Assembly (NCBI GenBank): GCA_021464245.1
Contig: JADCRB010000068.1
Span: 7,426,134-7,490,133, forward strand
Reading direction: 5' to 3'
DNA: 64,000 bases
Source of the DNA: Carallia brachiata
Lineage: Eukaryota; Streptophyta; Magnoliopsida; Malpighiales; Rhizophoraceae
Below the pieces are notes generated by a model. The model did no database searches and was not told the origin of the DNA. It was given only the letters and a program-made list of their open reading frames with translations. Within the stretch, counting starts at the first letter, position 1. The number at the start of each line of letters is the position of its first letter. The translations under genes and the position numbers were made by a program. Below, piece by piece: positions 50,045-62,675 of this stretch.

Positions 50045-52350
50045 ATGCTTGGGGGTTCTATATTTTTATCCTCACATTTGGAGACAACTACCATGATGAA
50101 ATCGAAGGGATGGTCTTTCATTTCTTAGGCGCATGGTGATTCAAGCTGTGGTTTTTTGTTGCTTGTAGTAATGCCGCTGAACTTTCCGATCAAGCATTTT
50201 AACGAGGGCTGTTGAGTCACCACGAAGAAATGATTCTGTACCAGCAGATGTTATTGCTGAAGTGGGGCTCTCCATTTTGTTTAATTTATTTGATATATAA
50301 TAGATTTAGGAACGCCAGGCTTCGTTGCATGATGTTTAGAATCTTGTATCAAGGCCGCTGTGTAACTGACAGGAGTTCATTAATTGATGACTGTTCAGAG
50401 GAAGTATACTTCCTCATTGGTAATACTTGAGCTCGCCAGGCTTCCACTCCAGGCACTGTTATAGCTCTCCATCTTTTAATGTCAAGGGTTTTCTTGGCTA
50501 TCAGGGGAGGTTTTGAATTGCAGGGCTATCGAATGACTTATTAATGGTGATGGGTTGTTCGACCTATGGTAGCTGTTGGCGCATGTTTGCTGTTGCCTTG
50601 TCTTTTGGAAATAAGTCATTCGATAGTTGGTAAATAACTTGTGCATGGCTCTTTGTCCATAAATAATGCATGGTCGTCTGTCGATAAATAACAAAAATTA
50701 CTTTACTATACAACTTAATTTAAATAATAATAAACACGTTGTATGATTTATTCAACGATGTTTAATAATTTATTATTTTTTATTTTAATTATTTAATAAT
50801 ATATATCACTTATTTATTATTATATTATATCTAAATATTACTATTTAATATTTTTCATAACAAAACTGCGTTCCTCTTGTTGAAAAAAAATCCTAAGATC
50901 TACCATTTATTTCTCTAACTAGAAACAAAAAAGTTTCGTTAAAAAAAAAAAAAACCTCTCTTCAATCGAGATTAAAAGGAAGAAATGATGGCCTAGCATC
51001 AATTCTGGGAGAATTAATTTTCATCATTGTATCCTATGAGTGCTTATTTTTCCGTTGAATTCATCTCCTGTGTAACAAAATCAAAAAGGATATGCAAACT
51101 GGTGGAGGCGGCAAGTCTGGTAAAAGCCAGCTGCGCACGATCCCTTGAGTCCAGGTCCCCATAGATGGCAAGAATTGTGGCCCGCCACTGGCGTTTTCTT
51201 GCAAGTATCATAAACATAGTGCTTAGAGATTCCAACAGAATTGAGCTTCCAGCCTAAATCGAATAATCATGTGATGTGTCTCAACTATACAGGCGGGAGT
51301 TCAATTTCTCTGTGTCCTTGCGTCTCATATCTACTAAATCATCTCCTCTAATTGTAGGGTTATTAGAAAATTTCACAATTAGGATAATAATCATAGTCCG
51401 ATGCTCACATTCAGTCCAATACTAAATTTCACAGCTTAAGCATTCCAACTTTAACATCACAAAAATTCCTAAAAAAAACATCATTCTAACTTTTAAATAA
51501 GATATGATTCAATTCAAAAAGAATCTAACCAATTAATCTTTATCAAAATTTGTATAGTGAAATAAATATCAAATAATTTCACTTTCTAATTGTTTAGTTT
51601 ATTTTAACAATATTTTACGTTATTTTCGAACTATTTATAAAATTAGGATTTAAATTTTGCGATTATTAATAAATTTGTATAGTAACAATCACGATCAAAT
51701 ATGTATTACAATTTACTAAATTCATGTTAATGATTATTTACATATATTTAAAATCCATACAAAGGGAATATGCACAGTTAAGAAAAACAAAAAGAAAAAA
51801 GGAAAAAAAAACTATTAGTAAATTTCTTTTTTGTTTTTTTAGAGAAAGAAGAAAAGGAAAAAAATTATTTCCATATTTCTCTTTTCATTTTCTTAAAAAA
51901 ATTAATATTCTGAATTTAAGTTTTTTCTATTTAAATAAAATATAAATAAAACTTGGTAGTTCAGTTATTATTGAGTTTTGTTAAAACCTGATCCACTAGG
52001 AAATTCGGTAAATCGATTAAAAAAAAAAAGAGTGTGGAACTTTGTAAGTCGTTTATAAAGTGGCCACATTTGCCTAAAGAGTGTCGTTACATGTCTCGAT
52101 GTTTTTATCAGGAAAAATGTCTCAAATGAAACTATAATTGTTATATTTGAAATAGTAACTGATATTTTTAAAATATGAAAATAATAAATATTTTAAAAAT
52201 ATCAATATTTAATTTTTAAAATATTAATCATCATTTCAATTGAAATAAATATTGAAACAAAAGTTACCTACACATCAATATTTATTCTCGCGTAAAATTA
52301 TTGTTAGTATATATATATATATTTTTTGGATATATGATGTGAATTATGAA
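50045..52350. other. Spacer after the PHD gene
   Basis: The first few hundred bases are presumably the PHD 3' UTR. 50526-50626 holds a perfect inverted repeat (separate entry), and about 50641-50692 a short tandem repeat (gcatggctctttgtccataaataat and variant). A minus-strand 63-codon ORF at 51044-51235 (LARKRQWRATILAIYGDLDSRD) sits in more GC-rich DNA and looks protein-like, but I do not recognise it. From 51400 on it is AT-rich and empty. Confidence 0.45.
50526..50626. repeat. Perfect 17-bp inverted repeat (stem-loop)
   Basis: ctatcgaatgacttatt (50526-50542) is followed 67 bases later by its exact reverse complement (50610-50626). It lies about 480 bases after the PHD stop. It could be a tiny MITE-like remnant or a fold in a long 3' UTR. 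No target duplication was found outside the arms. Confidence 0.85.
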
Positions 52351-53498
52351 CGGTGGAAACTGGAAAGTTCTCTTTAATGGACTTAGTTAACTGCCACTGC
52401 CACCTCCGCTCAGGTCTCTCTCTCTCGCAGGGCACCGCAAAAGAAGCCAAGCCAAGCCAAAGGCAGCTATTCTTCTTCCGTCCATGTAATGTAAAACTAA
52501 AACACCCATTATCCTTACTTTTCCTTCATTATTTTTGTTGTTGTCTTCGTTGTGTTTGCGTAGTTTTGGACATTACGCTCACTTTCTGTTTGATGAAACG
52601 TCCAACTGACTTGCACTTCTTCTTTCTATCTCTCATTTTTACTCTCCGTGGAGTTCTTGCTGATATTCTTTGGTGGGTTTGGGCTTTTCTTTTTCCTTTT
52701 GTTTTTTTTTTTTTGGGTTATAACTTTGAGTTTTCTCTTCTGAAATTTTAGCTTGCTTTTTGTTTCTCCTCTTGGAGAGATGTGTTGCATGTATTGTGGC
52801 TTTAGCAAACAACGTTGAGTTCTCGTTCATAATTTGATATATGTTACTGTTCAAAGAAAATGTGTCCGTTAGTGTATCCATATGGGTCTTTGTGTTTGTA
52901 AATAGCTGTACGCGGCTACGGATTACGTATTCTCTGTGTCTGTTTTTTTGTTTCTTTAAAGAGAAATGATAGATGGATGGTGTGGAGATGGACGGGGTGA
53001 GGACAGAGTTAGCTAAATAAGTCTGTTGCATATCAACCTTAGCTCTAAGTTTCGTAAGTTTTTACAGTCTTTTTCTTAAGTAACTTATGATGTGCAAAAC
53101 TGGTAAGGTTGATGTGCAATAGAGTTATGAAAAATGTGCACAAGAGGTAACTCTGTCTCTCTCCCCATCTCCCCATTCCTCCGTCCATGTAACAGTGCCC
53201 TTCTTTAAAATATAAGTTATGAATATGAGGGGAAAAAGACTTTTAAGTTATGAATATGAGGGGAAAAAGACAAGAGGATGGAAAAGGTATGTGTAATGCT
53301 GATGATGGTGAAAGACATTTGTACACTTTTCTGAAACATCGCTTGTGCATGGTTGATTATTAAGGACTGTGGTGTATATTACGTTTTTTAGGGTGGTGCT
53401 GTTGCAAGTCATCTTGCTCACGCATTATCTAATGCATGATGAAGTTTCCTTTTAATGGATAGGTACTAAAAAGGAGCAGGCTTTCTCTGATTAGAGGG
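52351..53498 (+). promoter_or_regulatory. Upstream/5' UTR region of the dihydrouridine synthase gene
   Basis: CT-rich sequence at about 52410-52435 and long T-rich, intron-like DNA up to the ATG suggest a leader with a 5' UTR intron, perhaps ending at ggatag before 53463. A 27-base unit (aagttatgaatatgaggggaaaaagac) occurs twice, at 53214-53240 and 53245-53271. The 132-codon ORF at 52353-52751 is Leu/Phe-rich and not convincing. No TATA box could be chosen. Confidence 0.4.
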
Positions 53499-56400
53499 AT
53501 GGTCAAGTTTTCCAGATGTTCTTTGATTTCTGCTTGTACTCCGTTTCACTCTGTTGTTCTAAGAAAACATCATAGATTTTCATTAGGTACATGTTACAAG
53601 ATTTCAACCAAGTCAAGAGGCCTGTCTGCTTATTTTCGGGTTCATCAACTGCAAGTGAAAGCTGAGATGGTTGCAGAACGCTATTTTCCTCCATTGTTTA
53701 GGTGGGACATATGCGTATGCTATTTTTATATGTTCACTCCCTCAACCAGTGGATCACTTCCAATTTATCCAGTTTCTTTGTTTTCAGTGTTGCTCCAATG
53801 ATGGACTGGACAGATAATCACTGTAGGACTCTTGCTCGGCTTATATCAAAACATGCATGGCTCTACACAGAGATGGTTGCTGCTGAAACAATTGTCTATC
53901 AAGCAGGAAATTTGGTACTTAAGTTAAAAGATCAACTTTTGGAAGAAAATTTTTATGAAGTTTGATATCTTTTTTATGTGGTCAGGCTAAATCATATTTG
54001 AAAACACTAATATGCTATGTATTAATTTCTCAGGACAGGTTTTTGGCTTATTCTCCCCAACAACATCCCATTGTTCTACAAATTGGTGGGAGTAATTTAG
54101 AGAACATTGCAAAAGCAACTGAACTTGCTAATCCTTATGGCTATGATGAGATTAATTTCAAGTTAGTACAATTTCTCTTTCCATTTTCCAATGGTTTTTT
54201 TCCCCCCTGCTTGTTGAACTAAAGTACCTCTCATTTTCCCGACATCTATACCAGTTGCGGTTGTCCTAGTCCAAGGGTTGCTGGACATGGGTGCTTTGGT
54301 GTTCGTCTTATGCTTGATCCAAAGGTTCAACCATTGTGTTCATTATGTAGTCAAGTTCTGGCTAATGATTTCAAATCAAATAGAGGCAAAGCTCTTTCTT
54401 TGTTATTATGGTCTTATTAAAGTCTTTTGTGTTTGCAAGGAAAGTTTGTTGCTGAGGCTATGTCTGTAATCGCTACCCGCACAGATGTTCCAGTTAGTGT
54501 AAAGTGTCGAATTGGTGTAGACAACCATGACTCATACAATGAGCTCTGTGAGATTCCTTTATCGTCTTCTTTCTTCACCTGAAGTCAATGATATTGTATT
54601 ATACAATGTTGGAAATGTCTTATGTTCTTTTGGAGATGTTCGATGGTATTGCTGGATAATCAAAAATTGGTCTTACTATAGATAGCATGTGTTAGCCACT
54701 ACATCTATCTGTATTAGACTATTTTGCTTTTACACTAGTCTATGGTAGTGCATGGTTGTGCACTTCTAATTTGTTACCAAAATTCTTGTGTGGATATTTT
54801 ATACTTGTTGGATCCACCTTAAACATCAGACATGTATTAGGAAACAAAGGGCCACAGATATGTTACCATGGTTTTATGATCTCCTTCCAACTTTAGTTGT
54901 GAGGCACAACTGATCTGTAGTAACTTTTATCTTGCTTAGTCAGATCGGGAAAAAAGGAGGATAGAGGAAAGACTCAGCCACTTCCTGAGGAACAAAGTTT
55001 AGGAAGGAAGATAAATTGGCAAATCGAAGAAAATAAATTAGAAAAAGAAGAAGAAGAAGGAGAAGATATATTAGAAATGATAATTGCTTCTTGGGTTCAA
55101 CTACCATTTTAATTGAATGTTGTTTTGCATGCACCTTTAATGTTGATGTTTCTGTCTGGCTTAATCTTTCATAAAATTCAAAGATTGGTGCATGGCAAAG
55201 TCGATTGGACCTAGCATATTTTCTGGTCTTTTATGTTAAGGTTGCTGGCTTAGTATCTCGATTCTGTTGTTTGGTTTTTATTCTACCTTCAGGTGATTTT
55301 GTCTATAAGGTGTCATCTCTATCCCCAGTTAAGCATTTTATCATACACTCACGTAAGGCTCTGCTCAATGGCATTAGCCCAGCTGAAAATCGAAGAATCC
55401 CTCCCCTGAAGTAAGAGCTTAATCGATTGGGTTCCATATTGATATTTAGCTTTATTAATGCAAAAGTTACTGAGGAAGTATTTGTCTTTAGCTTGCTATC
55501 TCTATCCGTTGCTTGTTGCTTATTTTTTTTGACATCTTTATATGAATTATTGGGCCTCTCTTTGATGTGTGTGCAATTGACAATGACTCTTTATAATAAT
55601 GCAGATACGAATACTATTTTGCCCTCTTGCGTGATTTTCCAGACTTAACATTTACAATAAATGGAGGCATAAATTGCATTGATGAGGTGAAGTTTCTTGT
55701 TTTCTATTGTATATAATTTGATGTTCTTCACATGTTGAGGTTTTTTTCCAGCACATTTAACTGTTCATTTATCAAACATAATTTCTGGTGTTAAGCTACA
55801 GCTTGGCTTGATGATCTGTATCTCACTTGATTCCCATGGACATTTCACATTGCAGGTAAATGCAGCATTGAAGGAAGGAGCACATGGGGTAATGGTTGGG
55901 CGTGCTGCCTACAGCAAGTATGCACATGTAGTATGACTTTTTTAAGTTCTAATTGTTCTGATGGAAAATTTTCGTGTGACAAAATTCACATGATCACCAA
56001 TCTTCATGTCTGCCTTGAGCTTTCTCATAGTGAGTTTGTTTAGTAATTCTAGTTGTTTACACGTACGAACACATGCATACATCTCCTTTTATAAATGGTA
56101 TTCAAAAGGCAGTGGAGAAGGTAGTGCACATGTGTGCGCCAACTTAAAAAAACCTTTGGCTGACTACTTTTTAGCTGCTTTTTTGACCTTTTGGGAGGCT
56201 TCATATTTCTGTTTTTTTCTGAGCTCCTGATATGCTATATTGCTTTTGGGTGATAATTAATCAATGGGAAATCTTTATTAACTTTTTTTACAGCCCTTGG
56301 AATATTTTGGGACATGTTGATACTGCAATTTATGGTGCACAAAGCAGTGGTATAACACGCCGTCAGGTTTAATACTTATTTGCCTCATAGATAGATGTAT

Positions 56401-58132
56401 CACCTTAATTCCATCTGCTGTTTACTTCATTTTCTGGCATTAATTTGTCTTCTAGGTCCTTGAAAAGTATCAAGTATATGGTGATTCTATTTTGGGAAGA
56501 TATGGAAACAATAGACCTAACGTCCGGGATGTCATAAAGGTATATAGATTGTTTTCTCATTTTATGCTTGCCTAATAACTTAGTCTCTTCTTAAACACCA
56601 TGCTATATGTTGCAAAATGTTTCTGTATCACTTTTGTTCTTTTTCCTGTTGGGTATGAATGAGAAGAGATATCATCAGAAATTTCTGTGTTTATAGGAGT
56701 GGTTCTGTATATAGTCTGTAACTGCTAAGAGTAGATGGAGGTTGATGCACCTTTTTGCATATCATCTCCGTGTCTGAGGGACTACGGCTGGCTGTTATAT
56801 ACCAAAAGACTGTCTTTCGGTATAGTCAATAAGATAAATTTATTTTCTTTTTCTTGTTGGTCGTGAATGAGAGGAGAGATCATCAGAAAATTCTATGTTT
56901 ATAGTAGTGGTTCTATATTTAGTCTGCAACTGCTAAGATTAGAAGGCAGTCGATGTTCCTTTTCGCACATCATTTCCGTGGCTGTGGGACTATGGCTGGC
57001 TGTTATATACCCAAAGAATGTCTTTTGGTATGGTCAATGAGATATAGTTATTTTCTACTGGCTCTGGTTATTCAAGGGGGTTGGGCATTTTGCATGACCA
57101 GTGATAATTGCATTGATGGTGCTGAGGGTGCAATGTTGGTGGAGATTACACAAATGTTGCTGGTTGTTAAAGGATCATGATGATGCCCTGGTATCAGAGA
57201 GCAGGGACTGAGAATGGTTGCCAAAGGATTGCTGGTGTTTCCTTTCTGGTGAGAAGTGCCTGTTATTGGCACTTTGGTGTTGCTAGGGTAGTGGCAAAGA
57301 GTGTCTTCACAGAAAGCTTTAAAAACCAGAGTCAGTTACGTGCCTAAAACAGCTAGGTATTTTTGCTTGCCTTTGGGTTAAAATAACATGTGTATGCTTC
57401 ATCTTTTCTTTTTCACGTCCAAATGACCACTTGTAAAAGGTTATTTTTGCAACTTCATCTTCTTATTGATCTTCAGTTGCACCCTTTTATCTCAATTCAG
57501 ATTATGATATCTCTGCGGTATGTCACATGAGTGCTATAATATACTGCAGCCTTTACTTGGTTTTTTCTATGCTGAGCCTGGAAATGGACTGTGGAAGCGC
57601 AAGGCTGATGCTGCTGTCCAGAGTTGCACGGTATGCCATTCAAAATAAACTGAGTTGTATTTGGAAGAATAGAGTGTGTCCATAACAGCTGACTTTAGTT
57701 ACATATTGGATCATAGATAGGCATGTAATAGCTAGGGAGTGAGCTGAGTCTGATTAATACTTTGAGCATGGTACAGAGTGTGAGCTTCTGGGACTCTGAT
57801 TGATTTTTTGTTAGGTACTAGAGAAACCTTTTGCTTGGAACCGCTAACATCATAAAACCTGTATCTTGGAAATCTTTCCCTTTGGTTGTGGGTATCCTTT
57901 GCTTTTTTTTTTTTTCCTTTTGTTCACTCGTTGTAATTTTCAACATAAATTTGAACTTTTACAGACGATCAAATCCTTCTTCGAGGAAACTCTGACTGCA
58001 ATCCCCGACAGTGTCTTGGATTCACCTGTTGCTGAGGCACCATCCGGTCGTCAAGATCTTTTTGCCGATGTACGGAGGTTATTGCCAGCTCCATATGAAA
58101 CCAGAGAACTGCAAGATGTAGCATACGCTTGA
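53499..58132 (+). CDS. tRNA-dihydrouridine synthase (DusA-like), complete
   Basis: Twelve exons: 53499-53701, 53788-53914, 54034-54161, 54255-54324, 54445-54547, 55293-55410, 55605-55686, 55856-55917, 56294-56366, 56456-56539, 57550-57630, 57965-58132. They join in phase with GT-AG introns to 1299 nt, 432 aa. Residues ~1-65 are rich in Ser, Arg and Lys, as in plastid or mitochondrial transit peptides. The TIM-barrel FMN domain follows: [48 protein letters not shown] (active-site Cys about residue 156), [49 protein letters not shown]. Known role of the family: NADPH-dependent reduction of specific uridines in the tRNA D-loop, with Cys as proton donor. It matches the DusA subgroup ([19 protein letters not shown]). 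Similar to Arabidopsis AT5G47970. No defect seen. Intron 10 contains a tandem duplication. Confidence 0.95.
56641..57055. repeat. Tandem duplication of ~208 bp inside intron 10 of the Dus gene
   Basis: 56641-56848 and 56849-57055 align along their length: both run from tttttcctgttggg(t/c)(a/g)tgaatgaga through gtttata.tagtggttct, aactgctaag, ggctggctgttatatac to ttggtatagtcaat.agata. Identity looks about 85-90 percent, so the duplication is not recent. Confidence 0.85.
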
Positions 58133-61100
58133 TCCTACGGCAAGTAGAGTCTAACTCATTATAGCCAGTAAGGCAGTAACCATAACCATATTCCCTGGAT
58201 GTTTCCTAGAAATATTTGTTGTAATTTTTTGGGCGACCCAAATGATCAGTGTAACAATGACCATGTATATTGGGATAGAATAGCATCCACAAATAGCAAA
58301 ACGAGGGGAAAAAGTAAACAATTTGTTGCTCGTGTCTATTCTTTGAGGCTGACAAAACTATTAGGCCCACTTCTTGATTTTGGATTGTAGCATTGGAATC
58401 CTCAGCTTCGTTTTGTGTTATTCTGTTTTTCGAAATTGTGTTCGTTAGTTGTTACCTACGCCTCCTGCTGAATAACCACAATAGGTCTTGGAGCTTGGGC
58501 GGCTAACTTTTTTGGTTTTGGTTACGACTTACGTGGGAAGTAAAGGATAAGAAGAAAACACAATTGTTAGGACTCAAACACCGGACTAAGAGCTTTTAAC
58601 AAAAGCATCCGAACTTTCTCCCACCGAAAAAAAAAAAAACCGAAAGCATGTTTGTAGTTGTGATATTGCGCTACCAAACGTCTGCCACAAAATGGTCATT
58701 TTAAAACTTGGCCTTTGTTCATCATCAAGGAAGGTGACATAACTACCAACTAATACCACTAGAGACGATCGTTTAATAGTAATTTGACGTGTCGTTTTCA
58801 ATGTTAACTTAAATTTGAGTTCTTATGTCGTCGCTTCTCAGTGCAATTGGGATATCTAATATGAGCATATTATATGAGTTAAAGACTTGTTAATATTGTA
58901 GTCGGATTTAGAAGACTCGCTTCAAGTCTAATAATACTTCGATGGTAGTTCCTTCCTACGAGAGAAGTGAATGAGAATATCAACATTTTAAAAATCGGCC
59001 TCGGCCTACAGATCTAATTGCTGTTATGCTTGCAATAGATCTGTTTTTTGTATTAAAAAAATGGTCTAATGAAAAAGCCATTTAGCTCTTAGTCTCAAAT
59101 TTTTTTTTTTTTTTATCTTTAAAAGAGGTGTATCATAAGTATATTAATTATTATACCTGTGAGCCGAAACTAAGGATCAACTGTAATGTTTTCATTCAAT
59201 CTCCTCATACAAAAGATTCACCACAATAGCACTTTAGACCTAAGTGAGGCTTCTTCAGACCTGATTACAGTACTAAAGGTTTAGAAGTTAAAACTTTACT
59301 CACATTTAAATTTCTTTGAAACTCAAATTAATGTTAAGAAAATATTTTAAATTACTATCAAACTTCCTACTTCAACGATACCTTTATTGTTAAGTTTAAA
59401 ATTCAAAACATTGTCCTTGCATATTAAAGAAAACGTAAGGTAACATATTGCAACGTCCGCTAGTTAATGAGATAAGACTAATAGATTGGTGATGTGCTTT
59501 CTAAACTTGTGCGTCGATTAAAAATATTTATACCTGCATGCGGCTGGGTAACCTTTGCTGCCTTCTAGAAGAATGCTACTACAGTGATTTAAAGTCGGTT
59601 TGATTTACCTATTAATGATTTTTGTTACTGTTACTGATTATTAATTATTGTTACTAAACGATGAATAAAATACAGTCATAATTTTTAATTAAACAACACT
59701 AATAATTACTGATTAAATAATAAAATAATTATTTTATATATACTATTTTTGTTTTCCTAAAATGTATATTATGTATTTATAGAAAAAAATAAATCAAGTG
59801 TTTGAATTGAAGATCAATTATAATTTATAATAAATATTATTTTAAATAAATTTTATTTAACTATTAGATTATTATATTTAAAAAATATTATTTATTGTGT
59901 AAGTTACTCTTCACACAATAAAAAAATAAACAAAAAAGAAAAAGAGAGAAGAGAGAAGAGAGGGAGAAATAATATTATTTTATCATAAAAATACACGTTG
60001 ATACCTATATAAAATTTTAATAAATTATATTTTTATACAGTACACCAAAAGGTTTGAAAAAAAAATTGCTTTAGCTTTTTTTCTCCGTTCATTGAATTAT
60101 TAAAAAATAATATTATATTATATCATACTATTTACAAAGATAAGTTTAGAAAAAAAAAAAAAAATTGCCTTATGTCTCTATGTATGTACTACATAGAAAT
60201 CGAAAAGTCGCGTGATTAATTTGAAGTTACAGCATTGTATAGTGTGCACCTTTTGTATGAGTAACTTTGTAATTACACATTTTATTAGCTGCTGATAAAT
60301 TAAAAAGTAAATGAACTCATACTTTTCTTATGAGCTATTTTTAGAGGCATCTAACAGCAATCAGCAGCCTTTATAAAACTTAATCATATAACCTAACATC
60401 TTACTTTTTAGAACAGTATTAGCAACAGCATTCCTCAAACGCAAAACCAAACACCTGCTTAGTGGAGCATACCTTATTTATTATGTGTAGTGAAACAACA
60501 CAATTTTTCTCTCACGAATTGGCAGAATGTCACTTTTGTTTTCCCTATTCTTGCACTTAAAAAAAATAAAAAGATAGATAAATATAGAAAATAGTTATAG
60601 AGTAATCACAGTAATAAATTTAACTTCTAATAAATAATTAAAAATTTATTTAAAAAAATAATAAATTCTAAACATATTTAGTATTACTTTAAATATATTT
60701 AATAATACTCTAAATCTTAATTTAAAAAAAAATTCTTCAAATCATATTACCACATTTATGTTTCTTTAAGAATCATATTACCATATTTATTTTATCATAT
60801 ATGTTACCTTTTTGAATTGTATTTGTGTGTTCTATTGGCTCACATACGTTTTTTAATATTTTGACTTAATTCTGTCTAAGTGAGAACTTAATTAGAATTG
60901 AAATTGTAGTTATAAGACTAAAGTAAAAAAAATAAAGTATAAGAATAAATTAAAAAAATCTTTAAAAATTTATGACTAAAATGATGCTTCTCCCTAGTAA
61001 CAAATTTTGTTTTTTTTGGTCTAGGATCGTTTGATATTTAATTCGAAAACTGATTAATCTGGACCGACTCGAATAGGACCACGTAAGCGCAAAAGTCTCT

Positions 61101-61258
61101 CAATAAATATTTAATGTAACTATATTTTCAGAATTCGAATTTAAAATATCTAATTAAATGACAATGAACTGTTACCATTTGTTTAGTACCTACTGATTAT
61201 CCTTACTAATAAAATGTTAGGCTAAGACTTCACAGGGATGACACCACTCACCATCCAA
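58133..61258. other. AT-rich intergenic region, no gene seen
   Basis: Begins with the Dus 3' UTR (to about 58400). The rest is AT-rich with frequent A or T runs. No conserved ORF, RNA gene or bounded element recognised on either strand. Confidence 0.5.
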
Positions 61259-61397
61259 TGCAACTCTCTGTATCGAGTTCAAAGCAGAGACACATGCTCT
61301 GGCGTTGCCGAGACTGCCACGGTGACCAATACAGAGTCCAACGCAATCAACCCCAATGTCAACTGCCACAAGCTCTTTGTTGCTCAATGGCTCATCA
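61259..61397 (+). pseudogene. LysM-domain fragment
   Basis: The frame starting at 61238 encodes a single LysM-like module: C-NSLYRVQSRDTCSGVAE, then AINPNVNCHKLFVAQWL. This fits the plant extracellular LysM pattern CxxxYxVxxGDTC ... INPNxNCxxLFxGQWLC, with Arg replacing Gly before DTC and the final Cys missing. Such small secreted proteins bind chitin-like glycans. There is no signal peptide in front and the ORF ends after 70 codons, so this is most likely a gene fragment. The minus-strand ORF over it is a shadow. Confidence 0.7.
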
Positions 61398-62300
61398 AAA
61401 TTGAAGCTGATGAAGTAACCAAACAAGGAGTCGTTGAAAAAAAAGCATGAATAACTTCTTAGAAAACTAATTGTAGAGTTCCACAATAGGTCTCTCCGTT
61501 TGTACTGATTACTAGCTGTTTGGAATCATGTGCCATTAAAAATTGTTTGTTTGTTCTTTCAATTTCAGTTGACAAGCTTCAATGTCCTTTTTTCTTTCTT
61601 TTCTTAACGTAGTTTGCTTATTAGCCATCTTATTGGAACTGCATTAATAAAATCAGAGATTTTATGAAATAAAATTTTCTATTTTATTGCGACCAGTGTG
61701 ATGCTAGTGTCGGTGGCAATAGTGTCAGAGGTTTTTATATAAAGATATTTTAAAGATTAACTAGTTCATAATAATAATAATATAACATTCTAATTATTGG
61801 AACTCGTTACTACACATCGTGAGGGACGACCTAGACCCAACATATCACGTTATAACTTAGTCTGGGTAGGCCGGATGAAAAATTAACCCTTTTTTTTTTT
61901 TAAGTGAAATAAAAAAATAGGAGTGGTATTCTAACTTATCTCATTAAAAAGTATTATGTTGGAGTTCAGAGTGAGTGTGAATAGTTCAGATGGTTATGTC
62001 GTAACTCGCACTAAACTTTAATGTAGGTTTATCTCCATCGATTGTCCGGGAAGTACTCGAACTTAAGACCTAACTTGGCAATGTTGGATATCTTTATTGC
62101 TAAACCAGAACTTTTAGTGGTATTAACCTATTTTTTTAAATAAAGCCCTGACATTCAGAAGCCCATATTGAAACCCTGACTAATTTAATTTGAATATGGT
62201 CCGATTCCTTACTATAACAATTTTCTCAACGTTGTTTTCTCCATTTACAGGCTCAATTCCTTTTTTTTTTTTTATATTAAATCCTTGCTCTGTCTGCAAA
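61398..62300. other. Intergenic region, no gene seen
   Basis: AT-rich DNA. 61940-62110 has a tRNA-like or retroelement-like texture (gtactcgaacttaagacc) but no defined ends. Confidence 0.4.
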
Positions 62301-62303
62301 GCC

Positions 62304-62357
62304 TGGGCCCATCGCGCGTCATTCTCGGTTTCTTTAATGGGCTGCTGTCTGCTCGGC
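62304..62357 (+). promoter_or_regulatory. TGGGCY (site II) promoter motifs
   Basis: TGGGCCCA at 62304-62311 and TGGGCT at 62338-62343, with GGCCC at about 62355, lie 90-140 bases before the ATG at 62444. In plants, TGGGCY (site II) elements bind TCP factors and are common close to the start of housekeeping genes. The surrounding jump in GC content supports a promoter. Confidence 0.5.
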
Positions 62358-62443
62358 CCGTATTTTGAGCAGCTCTGATAATAGCTCTTAATTTACACAC
62401 GCACCCGAGACAACGGCCGAAGACGGAAAACGAACGCAGAGTT

Positions 62444-62675
62444 ATGGAGTCATCGGAGATCAGTGCCAATTACGACGCCTCTTGCAGCATCGCAACCACT
62501 TGGACTGTCGCCGGTGGTTCTCTACCAAGTTCCGTCACTTTCGAGTCCTCTTTGTCCACCGTCGATGACGATACCGATAATAACCATGATCGATCATCCG
62601 CCGTCGATTCCACCGCCAAACCCCCTCTTATCCTGTGCCCTCCGTCGCCCAATCCTACCCCATGCGAGATCACCA
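62444..62675 (+). CDS. First exon of an unknown gene (partial, continues past window)
   Basis: ATG at 62444 opens a 77-codon exon that ends at a perfect donor (A|GTAAGT) at 62675/62676. The peptide begins MESSEISANYDASCSIATTW and is rich in Ser, Thr, Asp and Pro, ending in PPLILCPPSPNPTPCEIT. The composition shifts sharply to GC-rich and codon-like compared with its flanks, and site II promoter motifs precede it, so a real gene start is likely. I do not recognise the family from this low-complexity N-terminus. No second exon could be fixed in the remaining 1.3 kb. Confidence 0.65.

Noticed and set aside
52353..52751. 132-codon ORF upstream of the Dus gene
   Set aside because: Biased Leu/Phe composition, no conserved motif; it fits a leader and 5' UTR intron better.
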